Shown here: one piece after another, positions 1-12,611 of the stretch
How positions within the stretch are numbered: the stretch's first letter is position 1
Layout: each line of letters opens with the position of its first letter
Source of the DNA: Chara braunii
Lineage: Eukaryota; Streptophyta; Charophyceae; Charales; Characeae
Assembly (NCBI GenBank): GCA_003427395.1
Contig: BFEA01000112.1
Span: forward strand, 2,853,647-2,917,646
Length of the DNA: 64,000 nucleotides
Direction: 5' to 3'
The notes under the pieces: generated by a model
The model's database searches: none
The model's input: only the letters and a program-made list of their open reading frames with translations
What the model was told of the DNA's origin: nothing
Made by a program: the position numbers and the translations under genes

Positions 1-58
1 AAAAAAAAAAAAAAAAAAAACTGGGCTGGTTAGTCCGATGATAATACCTCCCATCGCC

Positions 59-269
59 TTTTAAACCACCAGTACTCGGCCCATACATTGGCGGCAGGGC
101 GTTGTCATTAGCGCCCCAGCTTCTGGAGGCTCGGGGTACTGGCCCTCATGGGCTGGCGCCGCCAGTGAAAACAATTTTTTGTTGTTGCACTGGCGGGTCG
201 GCGCGAAACGACGCGCAGCCTGTTTTAAGCCTCGCATCAATAGTTGGGCCACGTACTGGTGGTTTAAAA
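59..269. mobile_element. MITE-like inverted-repeat element, AAACCACCAGTA family
   Basis: The ends TTTTAAACCACCAGTA (59-74) and its exact reverse complement (254-269) form a perfect 16-bp terminal inverted repeat. It extends with mismatches through GGCCCA for about 28 bp. The 211-bp body is non-coding. Related ends occur at 1783-1843, 13563-13699 and 15594-15818. Confidence 0.75.
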
Positions 270-613
270 GAATGTCACTGACAATATCCACCAAATTCAG
301 CAACAATTGTGTTTAGTATGTCCAAATTTGGATGTTGCTGCTAGGAAACCATGAACCTGGATGCCATTACGACCAGGGTCACACGATCCCACAGCAAAGA
401 AATTGTTCCTGGAGTCGAGGATGGCCGCCGAAGGTCCATGCCTTGCGCTATGTCGCATGATAGCGAAGGACAAACCTGGCGTAATCAATGGTCAGGTCCA
501 ACCATTTTAAAGCGTGAACATACAGCTCCGCTTACTGTACATGAAGAGTTCAATGACGCGCTTGCTCGCCGGGCCTCAAATCTTTTGCTGACGAATGCAC
601 ACACTTGCCCAGT

Positions 614-709
614 GGGCCTCAATATGTGGAAGGAAAAGGTTCATCGGGCCTCAATTTCTGGAAGGAAAAGGTTCATCGGGCCTCAATTTGTGGAAAAGGG
701 CACTGTTTC
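614..709. repeat. Three tandem copies of a 32-bp unit
   Basis: Copies start at 614, 646 and 678, each beginning GGGCCTCAAT and continuing into GGAAGGAAAAGG. The third is partial. Confidence 0.85.
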
Positions 710-794
710 AATGCGTATGCTGAAATGCCATTTACCTTCTGCGTCATGAAGGGTATTTTCCCAAACAATAAAAAAGCTGGAAAAATTAAAAACC

Positions 795-796
<2 letters not shown>

Positions 797-849
<53 letters not shown>

Positions 850-854
850 ACAAC
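797..854. repeat. (CA)n microsatellite
   Basis: An uninterrupted CA run with one TA step near its right end. A second run lies at 1378-1433. Confidence 0.95.
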
Positions 855-1375
855 TATTGTGAAAGAGAAAGGGAGAGAGGTGGAGACAGATTCACACAAA
901 TAGCCAAGCAACCTGAGACAGAGTCACACAAGCATGTAAACAGCCTCTGTCGCTGAAGAGGACCAATAGGACCAATAGGTTACGTACATGACGATGATCG
1001 TAAATAGACCATGAGAGTGGCATGCGTTCAAACTTCAAATTCTGGTGCAGTTGTCGGAGGACGATAATGGTAGGAGCTAGCGTTTCTAACCTCTAAGCAA
1101 GAGAAGGCCAAGAAAAGGAAGAAAATCAAGAATCACACAAGCAGTACCTGCCACATTGCATGCTAAAAAATGACATGTACAGTGTACAAGACGAATTTAG
1201 ATGACGTGGCTTGATACACTTGACTATCAAGATGAAGAGGTCAATCCGGCCGCATGTGAAATGAAATGGGCCATCGTAAAGAAAGCAGTACTTCTTCCCG
1301 GGCAGTGAGTATTCGTTTCGAAAAACTGCTCACTGGCTGCAAGCCAAGAGAACACAATGCGACACATTTAGAGGG

Positions 1376-1377
<2 letters not shown>

Positions 1378-1433
<56 letters not shown>
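1378..1433. repeat. (CA)n microsatellite
   Basis: A pure CA dinucleotide run of about 28 units. Confidence 0.95.
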
Positions 1434-1438
<5 letters not shown>

Positions 1439-3710
1439 TAGGGACCACCTTCTCCACTTCTAGTCCCATGAGTGTTGGTTGCTAATTCACCAGTACGTTT
1501 CCCTGTCAATTTCTAGATAGCTGTCCAGAGACTGCTTGTGTTAGGGTCTCTCTAGGCACTTCCCTCACATCTGTCCAGAGACTGCCTGGGCCAAGATGAA
1601 GAAGGATGAAAAGGGACAGCTAGTGTTAGTAGATGCAGCCGCAAGCTTCAGGGGATGACCTACCGAGGCAAAATGCCTGCTGACGTTAGCCAAAAGAAGG
1701 GCCGAGCCGCTTTTTTGTTTTTTTTCACGTGCAGGGCGTTTTCACACTCGGGCAAGGGGAAGGGTCAAAACCAACTCAAAAGTTACTGGTGGTTTAACTT
1801 CCAGTTATACGAGTCTGAAAAAGTTACTGGTGGTTTAACTTAACTTCGAGTTACTGTGCTCGCCCATACGTGCCGTCCTTACCCTGGCAGCCAAGGAGAG
1901 CACCTTGCCCAACAGCAAAGGAGGGAGGTACTTCTTGCACTTGCTGTGTCCCGCTCGTCCTTCTTTAGATAATCTAAAACTCCTCGTACAAAAACGAAAA
2001 CCTAGCAATGTCACTTTCCTTTTTTTTTTTTCTTTTTTTTTTTTTGTAGAGAGAACACCCGGGCGGATGCTAGGGGGCCTGGTAAGAGCAATGTGACTTT
2101 TCAATGTCCAACTGTTGAGTACAGAATGCAAACATCGATCGCACCATGCCTTTCTACTAGAGTCGGCTTACGTGGGGGAACGACTCTGCGTTCGTATGCA
2201 GGCGACCACAGGCCCACTAAGATATCGCAAGTTTTGACATTTGGGATAACTAACTTCAGTAGAGTCACAAAAACGAGTTAAAATTGCATCATGGGGCAAG
2301 GTACAGTTCGCAATTGCACTTCAGGCACCCTACCTGGCCAGAAAGCTGGGTTGTATACATTGCCCGAACTGCAATTTGACACTGTATCTTGACCCGTAGT
2401 GCAATTATAACTCGATTTTGCCACTCGCACATAATTTCCCCTCGCCATTTTGGAAATAAGTCCCGACTTCCACGTAGCAAGCATCAGTTACACCACCCAA
2501 TACGAGAACGTGCATTCAATACAGAGATATCATGGATTAGCACATAAGTGGTGGCCCTACGTGACCCCGATTGTGCAGTCCCGCAGAGCGTAAACAAGTT
2601 GACGGTCCTGAGTGCTGGTCACACTGAGGTAGGATAGTAGGGACAAGGGGTGCTCCGGGAGTATTAACGTGGGGATGGCTAGGGTAGGTGGCCTATCCTG
2701 TCAGGACAACTATTGGCCACCCCTACCAGCAATCACCGCGGGTCTAGTCCTTGGTCTCTACAACACCCTGGGCTTTAAAATTAAAAAAATAAAAATAAAT
2801 AAAAAGAAGAAGACGAAGGAGGAGGAGGAGGGAGTACTTCCACAAGCTCGCTCGAGCAGAAAGGTCTGACCAGAGTGGTTGGAGACACTCGAAGAGACTC
2901 ACCAGGGTCGTAACTGTATGATATCGGGCGACTTCCTGATTGGAGTCATCCATCATGCACGAGGTTATTCATTACTCAAGTTGGAAAGCCGTGTGATGTA
3001 CGACATCTTGCACGGTTTGGTGGGCACTTTAATAGACTGGGCGGGTGAATGGGCCACCGTTGCATCATCAACGAGTTTCACGGCAATTCAGGGAACCCTA
3101 CGCTTTGCTTACTTGCTTATCATACTTTGCACTCACCAAGGGCAACCTCCGTGATGATACCATATGCACTCCCCTAGCCCACTTCTTCCAGCCAGTTAGT
3201 CGGCCAAGCCTACACACTATTATGAAAATGACAAAGCTCTGGAATAGGGAGAAGAGGGGTTAAAGAGGTATCCCAGTTTGCTGGATCCCCAGCTTGCCAA
3301 GTCGTTTTGGATGCGTTCTGGGTCTCGCAACAATTACCGCCACCTAAAAAACATATTTTGGATGCCCTCCGCAACAATTATGCCCAGATGAGCATCATAA
3401 TCATTGTTTGTGAGAGGGCATCGAAAACTACTTGGCAAGCTGGGCTACGTCCTCGTAGGATGTTTCACCTTTTTACCATCCTTCGCACCCTTGGTTTTTC
3501 CAACTACAAGTCTTGTGTCCTATTTTGCCTTTCCGTACCTTCCTACCACTTCTCCTAGGGCTATATAGAAATCATGCCTCTTTTTTCGCGGGGGGGGGGG
3601 GGGNGGGGGCTGGTTTTCGAGCCATTTATTATTTTTGCTAATACTAATGATAATCTATCTAGCATGAAATAAATGAAATTTCTCAGCATTCATAATATTC
3701 ATATTATTAT

Positions 3711-3845
3711 ATCTATCTTATCTATCTTATTGATTTAATATGTCTAATATCTATCTTATTGATTTTGTATTTTGTACTGATAGATATCGAAAGAAAATGA
3801 CAAATTCTCTATATTATCACTATGTATGTATAGATGAAAAATTTT
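3711..3845. repeat. AT-rich dispersed repeat, copy 1
   Basis: Shares the segment around TTGTACTGATAGATA and the following AAAATGACAAATT with 52665-52790, in the same orientation. It has internal copies of TATCTTATTGATTT. No coding potential. Confidence 0.75.
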
Positions 3846-4227
3846 ACTTCTGGCATGCAATTGGTCAAGGCAGATTCACATGAACCCACCTTGGATTACG
3901 CAAGTCTAGCTGAACCTGGCTCTCGTCATCATCGTTCAAGCCCAAGGTTCATAAAATAGCCAACATTGATCAGTTCTTTTTTTTTTTTTTTATCTAAGGG
4001 CCTCGCCACGAAACTCACGAAACGAAAAGAATGCAAGCACATCTTCCAATCGATGGTGTGCAAGATACATAGGAGATGGAGCCACTTTTGTTTAATAGGA
4101 TATATAACCTCAACGATGACAGGTACGACATGTGTTTTTAGGGCTAGTTCGCCCTTAACACCCTCCCCCCCCCCCAAAAAAAAAAAAAGAAAGGTGCACG
4201 TGTTATGGAAAGGCTGGGTCACAACGA

Positions 4228-4300
4228 ACTGGCCTGGCTCAATTGGTACAGCCTTGAGCTGTTGAAATGCAGACCTGAGTTCGAACTCCGGATGTGTATA
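4228..4300 (+). mobile_element. tRNA-derived SINE-like copy (family 1)
   Basis: TGGCTCAATTGG at 4235-4246 fits a Pol III A box and GAGTTCGAACTCC at 4277-4289 fits a B box. The segment GTTGAAATGCAGACC before the B box recurs in the copies near 25.3 kb and 24.2-25.0 kb. Confidence 0.6.
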
Positions 4301-4778
4301 ATACTACAGTAATTCAAAATCACCTAGGACCGGTCAATTCGATGATGGCATCTCAAGACTTTCGTCCTTCTGGGAAAAGAAAAAAAAAAAGAAGGCCGAG
4401 TCGCAGACTTGAAATGCGGGCAATCAATGCTGGCAGGCAGGTTTACACAGTGATGATCAGGTCGTTGATATACAGTGGGACGCAGGACCCGCTTTCCGGC
4501 AGGTGCTGCTCCCCACCAATACACTGGAGCAACCAGGTGGCCGGGCCGGCAAGGAGGGGGTGCCATTTACCACCTCTCCTAGCGTGTAGACTTGGTTTTT
4601 CGCATTAAAAAAAAACAAAAGAACAAAAAAACTTTAGAAAAACGAATAAAATAAAGATTGCCAGCAGGTGTCACACTACTCGTCAATAGATGAGCCTCAG
4701 CCAAAGTGTGAAGAGACGCAGCCTTCAGGAATAAAAGCCACAAGACTGTAGAGGCTAGTCAGAGAAATCGTGCTAATC

Positions 4779-4780
4779 GG

Positions 4781-4833
<53 letters not shown>

Positions 4834-4852
4834 NAAAAAAAAAAAAAAAAAA
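4779..4852. repeat. Poly-A tract with one N
   Basis: About 70 A residues with an ambiguous base at 4834. Length is probably unreliable. Confidence 0.9.
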
Positions 4853-5438
4853 GAGGAACAGGCTCCTAGAAAAGGTGACAACAACAACAACAACGACAAC
4901 AGCACAAAGCAACTGGCTCAGTCTGGCTGTCACTTCAACAATGTCACTCAGCTCGTGCCGCTGACCTCTATACTCATGCAACCGTCGGCGAACAGGGCCT
5001 AACTAAGTCCAATTAGCAAGACAATTGCCGGGAAAGCAGACGTGTCTGTCGAGAGGAGCAGAAAATCGTGACTGAAACGGGGTTAAGCACCCCTGCACAA
5101 ATCATGTTCAGATTCATGAACTCTCAATCCAAATTTTCATAAACTCCCAATCCAAATTCATAAACGCTCAATCCAATCCTGCTGGTTAGCAGGGGCTTCC
5201 CTACAAGTCAAGAGCTCGAACCCAAGTGGAGTCAGATGGATACCATGGATACAATACAGTAAAAGGGGTGGTCTACTGCCCCCCCCCCCCCCTTTTAAAG
5301 AAGCCGTCGTAAACAGTCCTTCAAAAAGTTCCGAGGAGAAGAAATTCACCACTCGCGGCCACCCTTTGCTTGGACAGGTAAAACCTGCAAGGACTGAAAT
5401 TTAGCAGGACCAACAGGACAGGCTTTGATGTGCTTGCA

Positions 5439-5545
5439 ATGAAAACCGCCCCAGCGCACCCACCACAAAAGAAATGAAAACCGCCCCAGTGCACCCGCCA
5501 CAAAAGAAATGAAAACCGCCCCAGCGCACCCACCAAGAAAGTAAA
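5439..5545. repeat. Three tandem copies of a 35-bp unit
   Basis: Units beginning GAAAACCGCCCCAG start at 5441, 5476 and 5511 and are nearly identical. Confidence 0.9.
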
Positions 5546-6980
5546 AGAAACCGCATTTTCGGAGCCAGAAGATACAAGCCGGGCATTGTCAAGTGCAGAG
5601 TTTTTGGGAGTGCAACATTGTGGACTGTGGCAGATCATTGCGAGTGCGAAGGATTCTAATAGAGTACAGGATTATAATCGAGTATATAGGTTCAAATTTC
5701 AAACCCGGGCAAAACCAGCGCGTACTGCCTTCGACCGATCAAGTACTGCCTTGGTTGGACCAAGCAAATACTGGTTCGAACCAGAGCAAATTCCCATGGA
5801 CACAAAGTATAGACCTTGATCGGGACGAGGAGGATTGAGGGCACAGACCATTTGGCACCGATACATGCAGCGGACACCCAACCTTGACAGGTAACCTGAC
5901 GGCTGAGCTGGCTCAGCAACCTTCTGAAGTTTGCAAGTGACTTTTTGCGTCGGTTCGAAAATATGCTCAAGCCTAACGTTATCGTATCGATCTGACTACT
6001 TCGGAAGTTCACCTCATGACGTGTTCATAAGCGGCAGCGAGTGCGTGTATCATCGTTCATCCACCTGGGCAAATTACTTATACCCGGCAAATTTCTTCAG
6101 TGCCTGCTGTGCATGTTTTCAGCATGCCACATGCATGCTAGACACTCCAGCCAGCACATTTACATCATTCATCCCCACTGCTCGCTGATCCCTTAAACCG
6201 CTAGTTTGCGGCCCCAGCCTTGCACAAAGTTTTTTGTCGCCACAAGCAAAACTCGGAGTCGCCGTGCGGCCCAGAGCGCCATTGCACTCTCTTTCCCCAC
6301 CCCGATTGTTGCTGCACACCAAAACAAGCACCCAACACACCTGACATGGGTGCAAAACATTTTCTCTTTTGTCTCATGCCACAGCCATTTTGGTCAGGTC
6401 GGCCTAGCCTCTGTTAACACGGTGGTTTCGACCGGCAGATTGAAACCAAAAATAGGGATGAAAGGGACTTGTGGTTCAAGGGAGCAAAATCTGGTCAGGT
6501 AGTCCTAGAAAGGGACTCGTGGTTCAAGGGACGAATCCGGTGTCCATCGCGCGGTTTTGGGAGAGACCTAGTGCATTCGTATCCCAAATGGTGCACACAT
6601 GTACCTGCTGATAGAAGTACGCCTCGATGCCAAATCCCGAACAATAAAAGAGGACTTAAAAAACCGCCAGCACACTTTCAACATGGCCGGGTGCGCACCG
6701 CGGTTTTCGAGGACCCGTCCCTCTTCACAGGCCAATGACGACATTCATCAACAACATGCAGATGCGGCTACTCGTATGCATCCCAGCTTCGAAAAACATC
6801 GCTGGGTAACCAACTCTGATGGTTCAAGCAAGGTTGACGTGATTTCGCACGGGAAGCAACATTTGTTCTTTCTCTCCTTTGGGATAAACATGCCATGAGC
6901 TCACACCCTGCATGGTCATGAGCTCGCGTCCCCCATAGTGCAAGCGCGCCCCTCCTCGCATCTTTCTGCCTCTTGACCTA

Positions 6981-7234
6981 CTTGTGTGCCGTAGTATATA
7001 TAGCCATGGCTCACCTCCGCTCATTCTTTAGAGCAATTTTTGAAAGGATTGCACTGGTACATATCAACGCTGTGCGTCAGTTGTGCCTTTTGTGCCAACC
7101 AATTGGACTTGTGTGCCGTAGTATATATAGCCATGGCTCGCCTCAGCTCATTCTTTAGAGCAATTTTTGAAAGGATTGCACTGGTACATATCCCCGCTGT
7201 GCGTCAGTTGTGCCTTTTGTGCCAACCAATCAGT
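6981..7234. repeat. Two tandem copies of a 127-bp unit
   Basis: CTTGTGTGCCGTAGTATATA begins at 6981 and 7108. The copies are almost identical over the whole unit, so the duplication looks recent. A similar short duplication of ~50 bp lies at 7375-7463. Confidence 0.9.
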
Positions 7235-8382
7235 CCCGGCACTATTGTCATGCAGAATGGAGAGACGACAAAATAGGCTGCCATCTAATACTGGTGGGGG
7301 GGTAACGAGCTGACATATGTTTACCCCAGTGCTTGTCAACACGCTGTCCTGCAACACGCTGTCCTGCAACACGCTGGAGTGCACCCACCCCACCTCCCAC
7401 CCTACTAAAGGGAACTCACGTGTTGGAGTGCACCCACCCCACCTCCCACCCTACTAAAAGGAACTCTGGATTGACAGCTCATAACAAGACGCTACCTCGC
7501 AGTGCAATCCATCAACAATATCCAACATACCAAGGTCCATTAGTTCGTGTGCGAGTAGCCGCAACTGACTGAGATAAGACAATTTGCAAGAGTGACTCGG
7601 TGATCCAGAACAAAACCGCATATCGAACACAACTTCGAAAGGGACAAATACGCAATACAGGTTGACCAGTGTCTAACATCGTCTAACATCGACTTGGAAA
7701 GTAGAACCTCGTGAAACACACACACAAACACACACACNNNNAAAAAAAAAAAAAAAAAAAAAAAAGACGAAAAAAACACAGAGGCTGGGAAAATAGTAAC
7801 AATACGATAAGAGGAGAAGCACGATGAGCTAAACATCAAAACAGCAACCGCACGGTAAGAATGACGACGAGTTCTTTCCAGCGAGACAGGTGTCTTTTCA
7901 CAATAAGCAGCTCAGCTCTCACGCCTACAAAATTTCTTGACGCCAACCACAAACCAAGACGCCTACTCCATCCGGATATCCATCCAAACAGAACAGTCTA
8001 AACAGGCGCACAGTCAACCTCTTCTCCTTATTACCTCTCAACCCACCTACAGAGTGACTGTGACTGTCCCAAGGCAGACCATCAATAAGCAGAGCACAGC
8101 AGATCTGCAGGTCATCATATCATCACACGCTTCCAGTGGCAAAGTGCTACCACACGTGCATTACCAATTGATGAAGTAACGGAAAGATGAAATTCCGAGG
8201 AACGGCATACCTCTGCGAAACAGGCATTTCAATCAACCACAGGGTGACTAAAGCGATCGTTACCTTCAGGATGGAACACCGAAGAAACTGTTCCTTCCAT
8301 ATACAGCAAACCCGCATGTAGTGGGAGGATAACATGCTCAAACAACCACGCCATTGCCCAATCTGCTTCAACTGCAACAACA

Positions 8383-10431
8383 CTATCTCGCATTTCCCCA
8401 CGCTGTTCTCCGTTCAGCTCCAACACCTCTGCCTCCGATCGTGATTCCGCCGTTCGACACCAACCCCCCATCACCAAGTGTGTTCACGGCAACCCCGTTT
8501 CCCCATCCACTTGCTCCGATGCCTCCCGATCCGCCACCTCCTTTCTTATTTACACCACTGCTTGCCGTTCCTACCCCATTTGCGATACCATTACCCCACG
8601 CAGGCCGCTGGTCTCCATGCGCCCACGCCACAGCACTCCCATCTCCCGCCGTCACATGAATCAGGATGCCCTTCCCTTGTTTCCTCCTCCTCGCTTTGGA
8701 ATCCCGCTCTGATCCGCATGCATCACATCGGACAGCTTCAGGTCCATTATGCAATGTACAAAGTGTGCATGCCCATCCGCCACTCGAGCCTGCATGACCG
8801 GAACTCTCTTTACTGCTCTGGGCACCTGACCGCTCCCCAGGGTACCTGTCCAAACCGGAGGACGGGCTTATGCTCCGATATCCATCGCGATGTCCACTTT
8901 TCTCCTCCTCGGATCTCAACAACTTAGTGCTCGACCCTCCGCTAATCTGCGGCGCCTTGTTCCTCCCTCCAGACCTCTCCAGCGAGACACCCCTCCCACC
9001 ACCGCTCTCCAAAAGTGTCGCATTGTTTTCACTCAGCCACTCGTCGCCCTCCTCGCTTTCAACCTTGTTTTTCCCCCGCAAAGAGATCGCAAAGGCGTTC
9101 TCTCCAAAGCCTCTATTTGACCTGCGATACTCTTCCTGACCCACCCCCGCCTGAGTGCTTTGAAAGATAACTCCCTGCAACGACTGAGGATTGACAAGGC
9201 TTGATGCAGCAAAGCTCTCTTCAGGACCTGCTCCAGACAATGGCACCCCACTCCCACCCACTGTTGCTGCTTCGTGTGCAGCAAGGAGCTCCTGCCTTTT
9301 CTTAACATCCGGACAGAGGCGAGCAAGCTCGGCAACTAGATGCGACAATCCCAGTCGGCAGATGTGCTCGTAGTAGACCTGCGAGCTGATTTCCCCACGC
9401 TTATACCGTGCAGAGCAGCCCTTGAAGTCCGCAAATTGTTCCTGATTGTCATTCAACCCAGCCCGTATGCGCTCGACGAGCGCCTTGTTAGCGGATCTTA
9501 TATCTTCCATATAACGTAGGCCATCGATGTCCTTGCTGAGAGAGGAAACGCCACCATCCGATTGAGATTGAGATTGAGATTGAGATTGTTCTCTTGGTCG
9601 ATCACTACGGCTATTAGAACTAGTGCCTGCACCCTCCGCCAAGGCTGCCCTGGAATGGGCCCCACCACTAGGTACCGTACGCGTACCTTCCGGCGGAGGC
9701 CCAGGCCCTGTACCGGACCCAAGGTACTGACCTTGTCCTCTTCCGGCTGATGTAGCCAATCCTCCAGCTGACGAGCCAGCCCCTCGCTGGCTTCCTCCCG
9801 CCCCCCAGCTTGGCGCAGAACCATCGCTTGCAACTGGTCTTCCTCTACCCTGAGCATTACTAGAACTGCCCCTCACAAGCACCTTCACCCCCCCTGATTG
9901 ATTCCGCCCATGACTCGCTAGCATTTGCGCCATGCTGGCACCAGGATGACTGCTACTTCCTCCTGCAGCAGATTTTGTGCTCTTTTGTACACCTGGCAGA
10001 GGAGGAAACGCACTCTCCTGGAGCATAGACCCGCCTCTTGAGGAGCTGACAGCAGCTAGCCACCGATGGCCACCTGATGATGCCGGTGCACCTGGCTCTC
10101 CGGACGGTGAGGATCGGCTTTCTGCTGACATAGAAGATGCGCAAGAGTTGGAAGCAGAACTGGTAGATGCACCCGATGGACATCCAGCCGCATCAAGGCT
10201 CGCGGCTATGGCCAAAGATTCCCTCGTCGCATTCTCAACCTGGGCAGTCTCTACACTCTCCCGCAAAGCGGCCTCCAGCTGCCCAGGGGTTGGCCCGGTA
10301 CTCGGCCCCGCACCTTGACCCCCACTCGGACCTGCACCTGGGCCTCTTCGGCCTCGGCGTGGCCCCCCTCCTCTACCCCCTCCATCATGATCACCCTGCC
10401 CTGGTCGTCGATAAACAAAGCTTACAGGAAT
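8383..10431 (-). CDS. Exon 7 of the ZNF598/Hel2 homolog: disordered tail, helical block, RanBP2/NZF-like finger
   Basis: This exon encodes residues 316-997 and ends at TAG (8385-8383). It starts IPVSFVYRR, continuing the family motif. A Gly/Ser/Pro-rich region follows, with a short SQ run from a GATTGA-type hexamer repeat (~9562-9592). Then comes a conserved block ([13 protein letters not shown] through [14 protein letters not shown], ~620-705). Near 8700-8780 it encodes W-x-C-x2-C-x3-N-x6-C-x2-C, a complete RanBP2-type zinc finger. Acceptor GTGCAG|AT at 10433-10432. The ~100 residues after the finger are Gly-rich. Several opposite-strand frames here are shadows. Confidence 0.92.
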   Translation of the reverse strand: MPVSFVYRRPGQGDHDGGGRGGGPRRGRRGPGAGPSGGQGAGPSTGPTPGQLEAALRESVETAQVENATRESLAIAASLDAAGCPSGASTSSASNSCASSMSAESRSSPSGEPGAPASSGGHRWLAAVSSSRGGSMLQESAFPPLPGVQKSTKSAAGGSSSHPGASMAQMLASHGRNQSGGVKVLVRGSSSNAQGRGRPVASDGSAPSWGAGGSQRGAGSSAGGLATSAGRGQGQYLGSGTGPGPPPEGTRTVPSGGAHSRAALAEGAGTSSNSRSDRPREQSQSQSQSQSDGGVSSLSKDIDGLRYMEDIRSANKALVERIRAGLNDNQEQFADFKGCSARYKRGEISSQVYYEHICRLGLSHLVAELARLCPDVKKRQELLAAHEAATVGGSGVPLSGAGPEESFAASSLVNPQSLQGVIFQSTQAGVGQEEYRRSNRGFGENAFAISLRGKNKVESEEGDEWLSENNATLLESGGGRGVSLERSGGRNKAPQISGGSSTKLLRSEEEKSGHRDGYRSISPSSGLDRYPGERSGAQSSKESSGHAGSSGGWACTLCTLHNGPEAVRCDACGSERDSKARRRKQGKGILIHVTAGDGSAVAWAHGDQRPAWGNGIANGVGTASSGVNKKGGGGSGGIGASGWGNGVAVNTLGDGGLVSNGGITIGGRGVGAERRTAWGNAR

Positions 10432-12536
10432 CTGCACAGCCCAATCATGAAGAGTAATCAGAACCCGTGCGTATTTTCTACAGAACGCAAGAACATGGAC
10501 CTCACATGCAAACTCGTTGACACTTATGATGAGCAGTCAGCATTCCAACACCCGCATCAACAGTCAAACAATTCTGGTTGCCGTCATAACCACCTCGAAA
10601 TGGCTGCAAGTTAGGTATCACACTTAGATGACGACATTATCGCAATCAAGCTCAGAAAGAGCCATCACAATCCCAAAGTCCAAGCATTATTTTATGATTT
10701 GCTTTTGAAAACTCCGCGGAGTCCGCGCACAATATAGAAGTGGCACTCGGAATTTTTATTTGACTTCCTTTTTCCTTTTTTCTTTTTTTGGAACACCAAA
10801 TGAATGTATTGGTTGATGTCGAAGCCTTTTCCAGACAATTAAAAATATGCATCAAACCGAAGGACGAAAGAAGAACAAGGAAGAATGAAGGGAAGAAGAG
10901 AAAGAGGAGGGAAGAACACAGCAAAAGAAGCAGAATAAAAGCTCAACCCAAATTTCCCAAAACGCGACCGTATGGCCGGAAGATATAGTGAAAGCCAAAT
11001 ACATCGGAAAAAGTTCGTGAAAACCAGGCGCAGCGACCCTACGCTGCGGTTCATCCGGCCGCCAACCGGAATCACCCCCATCTCACGTCATCAACAGGCA
11101 GCACTGCTCCCATCGCAGTCCTGAAGTCAAGACTCGCGGTCTCCATCCCCCCAATGGATTACCCAGATTCTTGCCCCCTGTCATCAATCCGTTGCTCAAT
11201 CCAGTCCCTACCTTCCTCCCCGGAATACAGCATACAGTCGTTATAGCTGTATTTAGAATGAAGATACCCTTTCGACGAATTTTGCACCGAATTGCACTGA
11301 AACTGTCATATTGTGCTGGTTTTTTGCTTTTTTTCTTGTTTTTCTTTTTGTGTGATATATATGTGCTTTAGGGTACGTCATGTGTGCAGTTTTGACATGT
11401 TTGGATCAATAATGAAAAAGTTGGCATTTTGTTGACTTCATTGGACGCTTCATTTTGACTCGGACAGTGTCTTTGTGTTAGGGTTTCATAGTGTTTTTTT
11501 GTTTTTTTTTTCGGTCTTTTTGGCCTGTTTCCTTTTTTGATGTTTGCACTATGGTCTCATATCGTTTGTTTTTAAAATTTTCGATGAAATTTGCACCGCA
11601 ATTGCCAATGAAAACGGCGAATATTTGGGCACCCGTTAACCATCTCTCCAAATTCAGCTATAATCACCGTACGTTGTATTCGGGGGGAAGACTGTAGTCC
11701 TCAAAGGAGGTTCCTGATCACTATGTAGTATGTTTCCAACACCTACTTGCAAATAATACCTCTGCCAACCAATTTACTACCGTCTTCCCCAAACATAACG
11801 CACCTTGATAATGAATGCATGCATGCATACAATCTTTTCAGTCCGCTGCAGTGAAAACGAGGGTGCATTGTGTTCCGGTGAAGACAGTAGCCCCCGTCAT
11901 CGCCACCGCATGACACAGCGGGGTCTGACTATTCCCCCCCCCCCACTCTTCTTCTTAGCCCTCGCCTATCCTCGGGCCAGCACCCTGGACCTCCACTCCC
12001 GATCTCATTCTCTCGCAAACTACATTCACCACGAGTGCCCGTGGATCAACCCGCCCCAGGAGGCTGTTCAGCATCTTGATCTGGCATCAGCCAGATCGAC
12101 CCTGCAAAACGGTACATAGCATCTTCACTCACTGAATATAAAGTCAGAGAACAGAACAGCCAGGTGGTGTTCTTATTCAGAAAACAGTCTGTACTTTATC
12201 AGCCACAGGACCTCCTCCATGCACGCACGGATTCGAACCGGCGCCCTCAGCCTCAAGAGCCGAGTCTCTTAACCACTATAGCCATGGCACAGTGTACAAA
12301 ATTGGATCCATACCGGTCTTCTCTGCATGGCTGTAGTGTCCTTCAACTCACACACACACACACACACACACAACGCCACACAAGGAATCCGCCCACAGGC
12401 AATATTCGCACACTCCGCTCTCATCCAGCACAACTGCTTATCCAATGGTTTATCCACGGGCCACCACATCCAGGTATGATTTCCGGCTGTAGTGTCCTTC
12501 AACTCACACGCACTGCATGGCTGTAGTGTCCTTCAA

Positions 12537-12611
<75 letters not shown>

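Larger units (their letters stand above)
1..8382. other. Gene-poor 3' flank of the ZNF598 homolog
   Basis: No convincing coding region was seen on either strand. Frames are short and cross simple repeats. It holds the inverted-repeat element at 59-269, CA and homopolymer tracts, several short tandem repeats, a SINE-like copy at 4228-4300, and an AT-rich stretch at 3650-3845 that recurs near 52.7 kb. The gene's 3' UTR should start at 8382 and run leftward. I saw no clear AATAAA on the minus strand in the nearest few hundred bases. Confidence 0.6.

Noticed and set aside
8354-8927. Plus-strand frames opposite exon 7
   Set aside because: Shadows of the ZNF598 homolog's long GC-rich exon; no independent motif.
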